From positions 1 through 36,773 of the IMG/VR virus record IMGVR_UViG_3300042902_000033: DNA of 36,773 nt; one strand, given 5' to 3'. This document shows positions 21,764-31,069 of the stretch, in pieces. How positions within the stretch are numbered: the first letter of the stretch is position 1; every line of letters begins with the position of its first letter. Both the position numbers and the translations under genes were made by a program. The DNA comes from a virus. The notes under the pieces are model-generated. The model was not told the DNA's origin, did no database searches, and saw only the letters and a list, made by a program, of their open reading frames with translations.

Positions 21764-21853
21764 TTATTTCTTCTTAGCTGCTTTGTGCTTTGCAGTTCGG
21801 CTGCCCCTCATCGGCAAGGGCATCGGAGTTTTCTTTGCAGGTTGTTTGTTCAT
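21764..21853 (-). CDS. 29-residue basic peptide after holin
   Basis: This frame encodes MNKQPAKKTPMPLPMRGSRT followed by AKHKAAKKK, 29 residues with about ten positive charges and no acidic residue. The ATG overlaps the holin stop (ATGA, 21850-21853), and AGGAGAAGAA precedes it. It ends just before the terminator. Coupling and ribosome site argue for translation. A role in lysis, or in DNA or envelope binding, is unproven. Confidence 0.6.
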   Translation of the reverse strand: MNKQPAKKTPMPLPMRGSRTAKHKAAKKK

Positions 21854-22266
21854 TTCTTCTCCTTTTTCATTTCAACGATCTTTTCAAGGGTTCTACCACC
21901 GAAGTAGGCAGACATAACCAACATCCCCCATTGACCTAGTAGGTTGACAAATGCTTCGTTGGCGTTATGCCCAAAAGCACTCATCATGGCAAACAAGAAG
22001 TAGGCCCCTAAGATGGCAATAAGAGCAAGAGGACGAATGTTCTTAGACAACCAACTATCGCTGGTCATGTCGGCTGACCACCGCTGACTAACATTGGTTT
22101 GCTCTGTCTTGTACAGATCAGCCTCTGTAGCCATCTTAGCAAGCTCTCCCTCCTGAGCCATCTTAGCCAGCTCCAGTTGAGCCTGAGCCTTAGCAACTGG
22201 GTCTGGAATCAGTTTATCAATAAGCTTTGAGCCAATGCTTAAGAGGCTGTCAATAATCATTTCCAC
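21850..22266 (-). CDS. Holin (3-TM, GTA-type family)
   Basis: The 138-residue product has an amphipathic N-terminus (MEMIIDSLLSIGSKLIDK), a helical linker (KAQAQLELAKMAQEGEL), the conserved SQRWSADMTSDSWLSKNIRP, and two clear membrane segments (LALIAILGAYFLFAMMSAFG and about residues 105-125). This fits the phage holin family of three membrane spans first named from gene transfer agents. It would open the inner membrane for the lysozyme encoded just upstream, whose end it overlaps by 10 nt. Confidence 0.85.
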   Translation of the reverse strand: MEMIIDSLLSIGSKLIDKLIPDPVAKAQAQLELAKMAQEGELAKMATEADLYKTEQTNVSQRWSADMTSDSWLSKNIRPLALIAILGAYFLFAMMSAFGHNANEAFVNLLGQWGMLVMSAYFGGRTLEKIVEMKKEKK

Positions 22267-22682
22267 TCCCCTGTAAGCATTTGTTCAGAAAGCCTCTTGG
22301 CCCGTTCAGGGGTTTGCTCTGCCCAAAGGCTGTTAAGCATCTGCCCTGCTGCCTTCTCATACCGACCATTGGCGATGCTTTCTAGGGTGTTCTTAAACCC
22401 TTTCAAGCCCTCCACCCCCATTTGAAAGGACATATTCACCAAGGCCCCCTTACGAGCCTCATCCATGCCTTTGAACCACGGGAAAGCTGCTTCTAAGGCC
22501 TTGATGCGGGTGTCCACATCGTTATTTAGAAGAAACGCACTTTCCTCGGGAGATAAGCCACCTCCTTTCCGTTTGTCAATTAATCGACCAACACCAATAG
22601 TCCAGAAGCCTAAGTGGTCTTGGTAGGCCGTTAGCACCTCCCCTTCGTCCCTTCGTAGTTGTTTGATTAGGCTTTCTTTCAT
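22257..22682 (-). CDS. Endolysin, T4-type lysozyme (GH24)
   Basis: This 141-residue muramidase cleaves the glycan strands of peptidoglycan. The catalytic triad has exactly T4 lysozyme spacing: Glu13 (RRDEGEVL), Asp22 (YQDHLG) and Thr28 (FWTIGVGR). The rest (SFQMGVEGLKGFKNTL) fits the family. There is no signal peptide or SAR helix, so it needs the holin to reach the wall. It overlaps the internal virion gene upstream by 4 nt. Confidence 0.95.
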   Translation of the reverse strand: MKESLIKQLRRDEGEVLTAYQDHLGFWTIGVGRLIDKRKGGGLSPEESAFLLNNDVDTRIKALEAAFPWFKGMDEARKGALVNMSFQMGVEGLKGFKNTLESIANGRYEKAAGQMLNSLWAEQTPERAKRLSEQMLTGEWK

Positions 22683-24841
22683 TGTCCCATCTCCTCTGCT
22701 GCTGCTGGAATAATAAAGGCTTGCTGGAAAGCTGCTCTTGTAGGAGCATCCATCCCTTTCATCAGTGAAGATGTAAACTCAGCAATCTTCCCTTGTTTAA
22801 TACCTGAAGACATAAACTGAGCAGCCGCCTGTGGGTCAAGCATTAGCTCTGACATCTTCTTATTAAACTCAGCTTGGTTCCCCTGCTGAAGGTAGCGTAT
22901 TCCTGCTTTCATAATAGAAACTGTCCGACTTAAAACATCAATACTTTCACCAATTGGCTTGCCTAAGCCGCCCTCTATGCCTCCAATCTTTGAAGACAGC
23001 TCACGTGCCTTCCCTGTTCTTTGTAGGTCTGCCAATACATCTTTAACTGTAGACACCTCGCCTGCGCTGAGTACATCACTAAGGTTCTTGTAACGTGGAA
23101 GGCCTGTGGAGCTTTTAATGGTTGCTGCTGCGTTCTCAACAGCTGCTGCAAAGACTCCTGCACTTTCTTTATCAAGAGGTGTATTGAGCTTCTTAGATAA
23201 GAAGTTACCGACTTCCATTCTGTTAAGCTTATTACTATACTTGGTATAAGAAGTTATGTAATTCGTCCACAAACCGTCAGAAGACTTATCTAAAGCAGAA
23301 TCAATAAACTTCTTCACATTAGCGGCTGTCTTAGCTTCTGCCTCTGGCAAACCACCCATGAAAGGTCTACCTGCCTTAGCGGCATATCCTGTGATGTCCC
23401 GGTTAATTGATTGACGAACATTTTCATACAAGTCACGACTATTCAAAATACCGTTCTCATCTGCTTTAGACAATATCTTGTCTTTAGTCTCTTGCAGAAT
23501 AGCCTTAACTTCGTCCTTCCGAGCACCTCTAATAGCAGCGTCAATCTGGTCAGTTAGGTCAGAAGCCTTCAAAGGAAAGAAGCCGTTCTGTTCCAAGCTA
23601 TTTAACTGAAACTGTTTTAGGCCTATTTCTGACTTACGCTGCGCCGCGATGTCTTTAAAAACTGTTGCTGTGCCTGAATATTCAGGGATACGCTGAGCCA
23701 TCTCAGTATAACGGCCCGGTACTCTAGGGTATCCGGGAACAGGGCTGTATGTATTTGATAATGTTGTCTGTCTCGCTGCTTCTGACTCAGCTTTGCCCGC
23801 TTCTTGAAGAGCATTAATTCGAGAACTATACTTATCAGAAATCTCCTTTTCCAGTTTAGTCACGATGCCACCAGCGGTATCAGACTGGTTAAGAGCTGTT
23901 TCACGCATGGGGCCCGTAACGGAGCCACGCTCCGCAGCCACAGCAGCACGCTCAGCAGGTGTTCCAGCAATTGAGTCAATAGCCCGTAGACGTGCGGCTT
24001 GGTTGTCAGCTGTGCGTACCTCAAAGAACCTGCCTGTCCCTGCTGCGGAAGACAGTTTCTTCTGTGCCGCCATTAGGTCAACAGCAGAGGGGAGGTCTGC
24101 AAGTGTCTCAGCAACTGTTGGGCGACTACCTGTTACTAGCTGCTTAGCATCCCTCATCAGTTCAATAGCAGCTGTCTTTTCCGGCCCAACAAGGCTGTCT
24201 AGATGGGTTCGCATGGCTGTTTCACGACCAGAAGCTGTAAGGCCTTTAACAGCTCCGTAGACGGCCCCTAGTGTCTTCAGGCCCCCTTCAACTACAGGCC
24301 CCAATACAGCACCTACAGCCTGCTGTGTAAGCTTGCTCTCTGTAAACTGGTCAGCAGGGGCACGTACAGGCTCTACAGAGGCCAGCACAGCACCTGTACC
24401 TGAAGCACGTCCAAGAGCAGCTAAGCCGCCTCCAGTGGCTGCACGGGTAAGGCCTACAAGCTTATTAGCTGGGCTAAGAACAGCACCGGCAAGCTGAATA
24501 GGGTCAAAGCCTGTGCTGCCTTGTGCTGCCCGTGCCTGCTCAGTAGCTTGATCATAGGAGCGAACATTGGCATTAGCTCCTTCTCGAATGCTTTGACCAA
24601 ATGGGAGAGTGTTAGCAAGTAGTTGATTAACACCCAGCAGAGGGTCTACAACAGCTCCTTTAGCAAATCTAGCAATAGGACTCCCCATACCAAACATCTG
24701 TTGAATGATCGAAGGAGGAGCTACAGGCTCAGCGGGCTGTGTAGCTGTGGTTCCTGTCTCCATCTGAAATCCGGCAGGAAGACCCCCTACAGGAGCAGCT
24801 TCCGGAGCCTGCTCTATAATAAAACCTTGCGGTAAAGCCAT
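22679..24841 (-). CDS. Internal virion (ejection) protein, 720 aa
   Basis: The largest protein (720 residues) begins MALPQGFIIEQAPEAAPVGG and repeats LPxGF at about residue 21 (LPAGFQME), an N-terminal pattern familiar from podovirus ejection proteins. It is Ala/Gly-rich and helical, with Gly-rich apolar stretches (TRAATGGGLAALGRASG, QAVGAVLGPVVEGGL) that could insert in a membrane. No lytic transglycosylase motif was seen. Its place as third internal protein after tail genes supports a role in carrying DNA across the envelope. Confidence 0.8.
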   Translation of the reverse strand: MALPQGFIIEQAPEAAPVGGLPAGFQMETGTTATQPAEPVAPPSIIQQMFGMGSPIARFAKGAVVDPLLGVNQLLANTLPFGQSIREGANANVRSYDQATEQARAAQGSTGFDPIQLAGAVLSPANKLVGLTRAATGGGLAALGRASGTGAVLASVEPVRAPADQFTESKLTQQAVGAVLGPVVEGGLKTLGAVYGAVKGLTASGRETAMRTHLDSLVGPEKTAAIELMRDAKQLVTGSRPTVAETLADLPSAVDLMAAQKKLSSAAGTGRFFEVRTADNQAARLRAIDSIAGTPAERAAVAAERGSVTGPMRETALNQSDTAGGIVTKLEKEISDKYSSRINALQEAGKAESEAARQTTLSNTYSPVPGYPRVPGRYTEMAQRIPEYSGTATVFKDIAAQRKSEIGLKQFQLNSLEQNGFFPLKASDLTDQIDAAIRGARKDEVKAILQETKDKILSKADENGILNSRDLYENVRQSINRDITGYAAKAGRPFMGGLPEAEAKTAANVKKFIDSALDKSSDGLWTNYITSYTKYSNKLNRMEVGNFLSKKLNTPLDKESAGVFAAAVENAAATIKSSTGLPRYKNLSDVLSAGEVSTVKDVLADLQRTGKARELSSKIGGIEGGLGKPIGESIDVLSRTVSIMKAGIRYLQQGNQAEFNKKMSELMLDPQAAAQFMSSGIKQGKIAEFTSSLMKGMDAPTRAAFQQAFIIPAAAEEMGQ

Positions 24842-24847
24842 AATAAA

Positions 24848-26128
24848 TTACCTTCTTGGTTGCCAAGTTAAACCACCATCCGTAGACATGATTTTCTCAC
24901 CTGTTGTTGGGTTACTTGCGTATTGGGGGGCCTTCGGAGCGGCCGTGGCTGCTGCTGGCGCACCATAATAAAGATCAACTCCTTGAGACTTCCTTCGAGC
25001 TTCGATGATCTTTTTAGTTCTTTCTCCGCTCTTATCAATTGCCTCATTAAATCGATCAAGAGCAGCGATAGAAGCTGCATTGTCGTTCTTACCAAAAGCT
25101 GTTATAATACCGTTCGCTTGACGAAGAACGTCTGAGTCTGTTTGAACACCTTTGGCAGCGTCTGTTTTAATGTTGGTGGCTTCTGTGAAGGCTGCTAAAT
25201 ATTGCTCATAAGCCATACTAGCAGGTGTGGAACGTCCTGTTGCATTTGCTAGTCGATACCGTTGGTTATTCAAGGGGCCTAACTGAAGCAAAGGGACACC
25301 TGTCGCTGGGTCTGGTTTTAAACTTGCTAAAGGTTTTGCAAAGGTTTCTTGCTGGGCAATCCCTGAATTGATCTTAGCAAGGTCTTCATCCTCTGACTTC
25401 TGCAAACCAACAGCAAGCTTAGGAGCACCCTTCAATGCAGATACGAGAGCAAGATTGGCTTGTCGATTCTCCTGCCGATTAAGAGCATTATCTCTTGCTA
25501 ATGCCGCAGCAGCAGCTAACCGTTCTGTTTGTCGTCGAGCATCCTCTGTTTGTTTTGACTCAAACTGAGCCAAGGCCGCAGCACGGCTTTCTGCTTTATC
25601 TGCTGAAATCTGCAAAGAGGCAACCAGAGTTTTTGGGTCGCCAAACTGAGAAGCTGTGGAAAGAAGTTGAGCCTGTGTTGGATTTGGGCCAAGAGTTTTT
25701 ACAGCCTCCCTGAATGCAGCTATTTGAGCCTGTGAATTCTTCGTTGCATCAACCCCTTGCTGCTTAGCTTCCACATCCAAACCAGTAAGACGTATCTGTT
25801 GAGCTGCCTGAGAAGCCTGCAAAGCTACGTCATTAAACCCAAGCTGAGCAGCTCCTCGTGCATATTGCTGCAAGCCCTGCGGAGTTGTTGTGTCAAACTG
25901 AGAAGCCAGTTGCTTCAAAGCTGTGGCTTTCTGGAGCTGAGGGTCTTGACCGCCAAGCATACCGCCTACGACGCCGCCTAGCTGATTAGCCCCTTTGTAG
26001 ATGCCCATAGTGGCCCGTTCAAAGGGATCAAGCTTGGCATACTGAAGAGCCTCTGTATTTAGGGCTGCTGCTCGTTGTTGTTGAATGTCTTCCGGGTTTG
26101 CTCCGAAGAGGCTGGGAGAAGTTGCCAT
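24848..26128 (-). CDS. Internal virion protein, 426 aa
   Basis: The 426-residue product begins MATSPSLFGANPEDIQQQRA, then YAKLDPFERATMGIYKGANQ, LGGVVGGMLGG and a helical Gln/Ala-rich body (QQYARGAAQLGFNDVALQAS). The SLFG-P-QQQR, then GIY-GANQLGG layout is typical of internal virion proteins in T7-like marine podoviruses. The C-terminus resembles an exposed tag (MSTDGGLTWQPRR). AAAGGA precedes the ATG by 7 nt. Confidence 0.78.
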   Translation of the reverse strand: MATSPSLFGANPEDIQQQRAAALNTEALQYAKLDPFERATMGIYKGANQLGGVVGGMLGGQDPQLQKATALKQLASQFDTTTPQGLQQYARGAAQLGFNDVALQASQAAQQIRLTGLDVEAKQQGVDATKNSQAQIAAFREAVKTLGPNPTQAQLLSTASQFGDPKTLVASLQISADKAESRAAALAQFESKQTEDARRQTERLAAAAALARDNALNRQENRQANLALVSALKGAPKLAVGLQKSEDEDLAKINSGIAQQETFAKPLASLKPDPATGVPLLQLGPLNNQRYRLANATGRSTPASMAYEQYLAAFTEATNIKTDAAKGVQTDSDVLRQANGIITAFGKNDNAASIAALDRFNEAIDKSGERTKKIIEARRKSQGVDLYYGAPAAATAAPKAPQYASNPTTGEKIMSTDGGLTWQPRR

Positions 26129-26138
26129 AATTATTCCT

Positions 26139-27167
26139 TTAACTCATGTTTCCAACATCTAACGAACCACCACCCATCGGATAGTAGCCGCCAGTGGTTT
26201 GTGCTTGTTGATAGCCACCACCAGCGCCGTAGTATGATGGGTTTTGTCCCGTGCTAAACAGCCCTGCAAAGCCCTGCTGAAGCTGTTGGTTATTAGCCAA
26301 GCCCGTGAGAGCTGTTCCAAAAGGACTATAAGCGTCTGCTCTTCCTTGAATCTGAGCAGCATTCGTACCCCCTTGAAGCAACGTGTTGCCCACATTAGCA
26401 CCTGCTTGAGCCGACCTACCACCGACATTGAGACCAAGATCAAGAGCCCCTTGACCAGCACTCTCCAAGTTCTGAGCCAAGCCAAACTGTGTCTTATAAG
26501 GGTTGTAGCCTGCGGAGGTAAGATCAATACCAGCACCAAGCAAGCCTTGACCAAACTGTGTTTGTAGGCGTCCCTGCTCTTGTGCTTGCCCTTGAAGGCC
26601 AAGATTCTGCTGTGCAAGGCTGTTGTAATAGGCCTGAAGCTCTGGGTTAGAGGCTCCCATGCCTCCTGCGTCTGTAGCCCCCACAGCAAGCCCTGAACGG
26701 CCCTGTTGTAGCTGAGCGTTACGAATACCTGCAAGCTGTCTCTCCTGACCCGGAGCCAAAGCAGCCTGTTGGCTTTGAAGCCACTGCTGACTAGCTGCTT
26801 CGGGGCTTTGAGCCAGATAGCCCTGACCAAGGTTGAATAAGCCTTGACCGGCCTGCCCTGCCTGATTAGCCCAATCCATACCTGAGCCACCCGCCTGAGC
26901 AAGGAAGGCATCCCGCTGAGCAGCAAGCTCAGGAGACAGGGTGTAACCTGCTGAGTTAACATTGCCTTGGTCGTCTGTGCCGAACTGGCTAGAACCGAAG
27001 GCTGTAGTGACGCCTACTGGTCGGAAGCGTTGTGCATCGGCAGCAATTCGTGCTGCTTCTAGCTGTGCGTTTGCTTGTGTGGCGGCCGCCTTCTTAGCAG
27101 AATTACCGCCGATTACACCACCTAAGAGGGAAGACCCTCCAATAATAGCGCCTGAAATCCAAGGCAT
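26139..27167 (-). CDS. Internal virion protein with glycine-zipper N-terminus, 342 aa
   Basis: The 342-residue product starts with an apolar Gly-rich helix (SGAIIGGSSLLGGVIGG) able to span a membrane. A long Gln/Ala/Gly-rich region follows (QGLFNLGQGYLAQSPEAASQ). The C-terminus is Gly/Tyr-rich (YYGAGGGYQQAQTTGGYYP). This matches the smallest internal (ejection) protein of podoviruses, comparable to T7 gp14. GGGAG lies 8 nt before the ATG. It follows the cupin gene with a one-base gap. Confidence 0.78.
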   Translation of the reverse strand: MPWISGAIIGGSSLLGGVIGGNSAKKAAATQANAQLEAARIAADAQRFRPVGVTTAFGSSQFGTDDQGNVNSAGYTLSPELAAQRDAFLAQAGGSGMDWANQAGQAGQGLFNLGQGYLAQSPEAASQQWLQSQQAALAPGQERQLAGIRNAQLQQGRSGLAVGATDAGGMGASNPELQAYYNSLAQQNLGLQGQAQEQGRLQTQFGQGLLGAGIDLTSAGYNPYKTQFGLAQNLESAGQGALDLGLNVGGRSAQAGANVGNTLLQGGTNAAQIQGRADAYSPFGTALTGLANNQQLQQGFAGLFSTGQNPSYYGAGGGYQQAQTTGGYYPMGGGSLDVGNMS

Positions 27168-27168
27168 A

Positions 27169-27474
27169 TTATGCTCCCTCTTTAATTAATATTTCATCAA
27201 TGTGGTCTACGTCTGTTTCAGAGGTAGCGTGAATACAAAACCAAACACTGTCTTCTAAGGCATAAACAGCATGGTTTACATCCTTGACAACATTAATACA
27301 AGCAGGAGCTGTGTATTCCTTGCTAAGCTCTCCGTCAAACAACACCTTCACCTTGCCTTTGGAGAGGATGCTTAGATGGTCATACTTGTGCTTGTGCTGC
27401 ACCGCGAATGTACCGGCCTTTAGTTCCATCTCTTTTGCATAGAGGCCTTCTGAGAAGTGGTGGACTTGGTTCAT
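27169..27474 (-). CDS. Cupin-fold protein in virion block
   Basis: The 101-residue product ([20 protein letters not shown]) has a single cupin barrel pattern. Motif 1 is QHKHKYDHLSILSKGKVKV, with HxH and a further His, and motif 2 includes VKDVNHAVYALEDSVWF. The usual Glu of motif 1 is replaced by Asp/His, so metal binding may differ or be lost. The ATG shares one base with the collar protein stop. Similar cupins lie at this place in other aquatic podoviruses. Enzyme and structural roles are both possible. Confidence 0.8.
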   Translation of the reverse strand: MNQVHHFSEGLYAKEMELKAGTFAVQHKHKYDHLSILSKGKVKVLFDGELSKEYTAPACINVVKDVNHAVYALEDSVWFCIHATSETDVDHIDEILIKEGA

Positions 27475-28823
27475 TAGGTCTTCATAATGTAAGCAAGAGC
27501 AAAATAGGGAGGCAGGTTGGCGTTTGTGCCTGACACACCTTCGGAATCGGTAGTGAGTGTGTGCGTATGCGCGGGGATAGAAAGATTAGCTGTAGTTTGG
27601 CTACCGCCGCCAGCACTTCCTTGTGGCCGGTTTGGAGCACCGCCAGACAATGAAAACACACCTGTTGCTGCATTGTATGTACCAAAGTCTCCTGTTCCAT
27701 TACCGCCGCTTGTACTGCCTGTAGCAGCACCGCCAGAGGCCGTAGTTCCTGTGTGACTGTGACTGACAACAACAGTATCTTTACTACCGCCCACAGTTCC
27801 AGCAACAACGGTTCCCGCAGAAGCAGAAAGGTTTTCAGTACTCGCAATTTGAATAAATGTGTCAAGGGTGTAGGTTCCTATCCCCCCCGTCCCTGTCTCA
27901 AGAGCTATAATCTTTGCGCTGAAAGGAATACCCGTACCAATAACATATTGACTGACGGACAAACTACCTGAAGTTAGTGCCGTTACAGACAAAGAAGTGC
28001 TTTTAAGAAGCATTGCAAGGCTTGTAAATGTGCCCACAGCAGAAAGAGAGCGACTAGAAAGTGTTTGAGAAATACTAACTGTATAAGTTCCTGTTCCACC
28101 TGTGCCTGTTTTTAGTGCTGTAATTTTTGTATCTGATGCAATTCCAGTACCACTAAGAATCTGACCAATAATTAACTTACCAGAGGCTACACTTGTAACG
28201 GTTAGAGTTGTTCCTGCTATGGAGCCTGTCACAGAAGCAGCAGAGCCCTCATAAGAAACCACATAAGTTCCAACATTACCTAAACCTGTCCCTAGTGTTG
28301 TAATTACCATGTCGTCAGGAATTCCTACTCCTGTTACTTTTTGGTTAACAGCTACAACCCCTGTCGAAACAGCAGAAACAGTTAACTCAGTTCCAGAAAC
28401 AGCAGCCGTTACCGAAGCCCCTGCAATGGCTGTAAACACCGCGTCCATAACACCAGCGCCGATAACAAACTTGCCTCGTAAGTCGGGCGTGTCATTGTCA
28501 CCGTCACACAGCAGCCACCCAGAAGGGATTGCCGAAAGAGCGCCGCTCCACATAATAATGGAGCCTGTTGGAAAAACAGATGTTATATAATTTACAACAA
28601 AAGCCGTAGTTGCTAATTGCGTGGTTGCAGTGGTTGTTGCTGCTGTGGGGGCTGTAGGCGCTCCCGTAAATACGGGGCTTAAAAGGTCAGCCTTTGTAGC
28701 ACTAGACACAGCGATGTTGTTAAACTCCGTGTCAATCTCAGTTCCCTTGACAATCTTCAAAGGGTTGCCTGTTGCTAAGGCGTCCTTTGAAGCGAAGCTT
28801 GTACTTTTTACATAATTTGTCAT
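27474..28823 (-). CDS. Tail collar-domain protein with three inserted repeats
   Basis: This 449-residue protein has an N-terminal virion-attachment module ([34 protein letters not shown]). A Phage Tail Collar domain follows ([31 protein letters not shown]). Its end ([27 protein letters not shown]) appears only after an insertion of about 190 residues. The insertion holds three imperfect repeats of about 55-60 residues, each with LTV-V-SG, GTGI, I-L-TGTG and GTYTV. It probably forms a tail spike or fibre. AAGGA precedes the ATG. Confidence 0.82.
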   Translation of the reverse strand: MTNYVKSTSFASKDALATGNPLKIVKGTEIDTEFNNIAVSSATKADLLSPVFTGAPTAPTAATTTATTQLATTAFVVNYITSVFPTGSIIMWSGALSAIPSGWLLCDGDNDTPDLRGKFVIGAGVMDAVFTAIAGASVTAAVSGTELTVSAVSTGVVAVNQKVTGVGIPDDMVITTLGTGLGNVGTYVVSYEGSAASVTGSIAGTTLTVTSVASGKLIIGQILSGTGIASDTKITALKTGTGGTGTYTVSISQTLSSRSLSAVGTFTSLAMLLKSTSLSVTALTSGSLSVSQYVIGTGIPFSAKIIALETGTGGIGTYTLDTFIQIASTENLSASAGTVVAGTVGGSKDTVVVSHSHTGTTASGGAATGSTSGGNGTGDFGTYNAATGVFSLSGGAPNRPQGSAGGGSQTTANLSIPAHTHTLTTDSEGVSGTNANLPPYFALAYIMKT

Positions 28824-28851
28824 TGTTGTCCTTGTGGATTAATAAGGCCAG

Positions 28852-30393
28852 TCATGACAACCGCCCATTCTTTGATTGCAATTCAATACGTTGTATGCTT
28901 AAAGAAGCCCCTTGTATTTCACTCTCGTAGCCTGTCTGTACAACCTTACCACTACCGGAGGGGTAGGCTGTTAAGGTTTGTAAGGAAGTTCCCGGATTAT
29001 ATTCAGATTCATTATACTCTGCTTCTCCGTAATAGTCAACCCCTTTAGAGGGAATCTGCACGGTTTGTGAATAATAATTACCTGTGAAGTCGTAGCCCCA
29101 CTTCATACTTACATACTGGTCACTACCACCGATAACAACCACAGACAGCTTCTTCAAGATTGAGGTTACTGATTGGTCTCCTAAGTCCACATGGGTTGTG
29201 AAATATTGGAAGCGATAGTTGGCTGTGTCATCAATGAAGCCGGTGTAGAGGCCTACAAAGCCTGCCTTGCCAATAAGCATATCTCGGTTACGAAGGAAGC
29301 AGAAGGCCGTTGGCTCCAAGCTGTCCCAAGTTGTGATACGAGCACTGCCGTCCTGCAAAGCTGTCTTTGTGTCAAAGCAATAAACTGTCTTCAGCACAGG
29401 GAGGGTTAGCAGGTAGAAGCTTTCAAATGGATTATAGATGCTCTTGATGTTGGCAACAACTTCTCCATTGACAACACTCATTAAGTCATTACGCACATTC
29501 TTACTGAAGTCTCTGAATGGAGCACTCTTCTCTTGAATTGTACGCATAACACTTCTTACCCCTGTGTCCGAGAGGAAGACAATGTCTGAGCCTGTATTCT
29601 GAATTGTATCTCTAGCAATGCAGCCAATGCCCGTCACAGTGTCCGAAAGAGCCATTGAAGCAGGCTCTTTAGCCCCTGTGTAGATGAGAATGCAGCTCTT
29701 ACCAAAGATGAACAAGCTTCCGTTGTGAGCAGCAATGCCTGTGATGGTGTCGGCTCCGGCAGGCCATACAGAACTAATGTCTAAGGTTCCTGCTGTTCCT
29801 GTTGTCCAAACCTGCCCTGCTAAGATGTCAGAGAAGGCAACAACTGTTTTGTTAGTGGTTGTAGAAGCCACCCACAAACGGCCATAGGCACTCACTGCTA
29901 CGTTGGCATCACTCACTGTGCCGGTATAGCCAGCCATCTCACTAACACGCCTGTAGGTGGTTGTGCTTACTAACGGTTGGAAGACAAGGGGGTTGTGGCC
30001 TTCTTGGAAGAAATATAGCACCTGATTGAGAGAGACAACCTGCCAATTACTGTCTGTAATGGTTGGAGCTGTTCCTCCGCCTCCGTATGTTAGTTCTACA
30101 AGGGAGCCGCTATTGAGTCTGAACAGCTTGTTGTTTCCTGCTGCTACAATGTATTCAGAACCATCATCTACGACAATCTGGGCAATGGCTTCTACGGGAG
30201 AGCTGCCAAGGGCTGCCGAGACTGTGTTCTGTGGCTGCCACCCCTTACGAGCACCAATCCGTCCATATTGGTCAATAACGCAATTGGTTGCTACAAGGGC
30301 AAACCCCTGAGCAAGGTCAAGGGAGCTGTCTTGTGTGTTGAGGCCCATGAAGCCCGGAGCACTGATTGTTGAGGTTTGGAGAGGTTGTGCCAT
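28852..30393 (-). CDS. Tail tubular protein B (nozzle)
   Basis: The 513-residue product starts MAQPLQTSTISAPGFMGLNT, then DSSLDLAQGFALVATNCVID and QYGRIGARKGW. This is the conserved N-terminus of podovirus nozzle proteins comparable to T7 gp12. It is beta-rich throughout. The start at 30393 shares a base with the stop of tubular protein A (TAATG); an ATG six codons upstream has no support. The C-terminus reads TGYESEIQGASLSIQRIELQ. It forms the lower tail tube and the attachment point for tail proteins. Confidence 0.85.
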   Translation of the reverse strand: MAQPLQTSTISAPGFMGLNTQDSSLDLAQGFALVATNCVIDQYGRIGARKGWQPQNTVSAALGSSPVEAIAQIVVDDGSEYIVAAGNNKLFRLNSGSLVELTYGGGGTAPTITDSNWQVVSLNQVLYFFQEGHNPLVFQPLVSTTTYRRVSEMAGYTGTVSDANVAVSAYGRLWVASTTTNKTVVAFSDILAGQVWTTGTAGTLDISSVWPAGADTITGIAAHNGSLFIFGKSCILIYTGAKEPASMALSDTVTGIGCIARDTIQNTGSDIVFLSDTGVRSVMRTIQEKSAPFRDFSKNVRNDLMSVVNGEVVANIKSIYNPFESFYLLTLPVLKTVYCFDTKTALQDGSARITTWDSLEPTAFCFLRNRDMLIGKAGFVGLYTGFIDDTANYRFQYFTTHVDLGDQSVTSILKKLSVVVIGGSDQYVSMKWGYDFTGNYYSQTVQIPSKGVDYYGEAEYNESEYNPGTSLQTLTAYPSGSGKVVQTGYESEIQGASLSIQRIELQSKNGRLS

Positions 30394-31052
30394 TAAGGGG
30401 CACTCCAGCATTCCTCTTCGGGGTAACGAGAGGCTTCCAAGGCAATGTAGTCAGACAAAGCTGCCTTATACATGGCGGCTGCTTCGGAGCTGCTCATACC
30501 GCCGTCTTCACCACGCTCAACGAGGCTACGAGCGTAAGCGAGGAGCACCACAGGCTCTTTGGGAACAAACATGGTGTCACTGTCGTTAACCAGCTCCTCT
30601 TGAGGAACATAGAGGTTAAAGAAGAGGGTGTAAACTCCATCGGGGATGGGAAACACATCAACCTGAGTGTCTCCGTTGCTGTCAATGCCGTTGAAATTGT
30701 AATAGGCAGGGATGCCCGGCTGCGGTGTGACAGAGCTAATGAAGGCTGCTGTCATCTCCCTAGAGGTTTTAGGAGACAAGAAAGCACGGGTTGTGTTGTT
30801 ATATATTTCAATAACTTTGAAGCGGCTACCAGTGCCAACCATCACATAGTTAAACACATCGGCTGCTGTGGTTGCTGTGAGGGTTGTGGTTAGTGCATTC
30901 CAGTTGTAAGCGTCTTCCACATGTCGTTTAGAATCATTGACATATTTGCTTACAAGCTTAGACAACACATTCTCGTTAACAGTGGAAACCTCTGGCTCAC
31001 GCATACGCACAAGCACATCGTTTACAAGAGATAGAAGGGAGGGGAGAGCCAT
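30393..31052 (-). CDS. Tail tubular protein A (adaptor)
   Basis: The 219-residue product (MALPSLLSLVNDVLVRMREP) fits the adaptor below the portal, comparable to T7 gp11. Marks are the helical start VNDVLVRM-E, KYVNDSKRHVEDAYNWNAL, and a late helix pair PVVLLAYARSLVERGEDGG. AAAGGA precedes the ATG at 31052. It is coupled to tubular protein B by TAATG, the usual A-B order. Confidence 0.85.
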   Translation of the reverse strand: MALPSLLSLVNDVLVRMREPEVSTVNENVLSKLVSKYVNDSKRHVEDAYNWNALTTTLTATTAADVFNYVMVGTGSRFKVIEIYNNTTRAFLSPKTSREMTAAFISSVTPQPGIPAYYNFNGIDSNGDTQVDVFPIPDGVYTLFFNLYVPQEELVNDSDTMFVPKEPVVLLAYARSLVERGEDGGMSSSEAAAMYKAALSDYIALEASRYPEEECWSAP

Positions 31053-31069
31053 AGGTTCCTTTAATTAAT

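Noticed and set aside
26159-26962. Second minus-strand frame inside the internal virion gene
   Set aside because: Overlaps the recognised protein in another frame, with Arg/Leu/Trp-rich content and no ribosome site.
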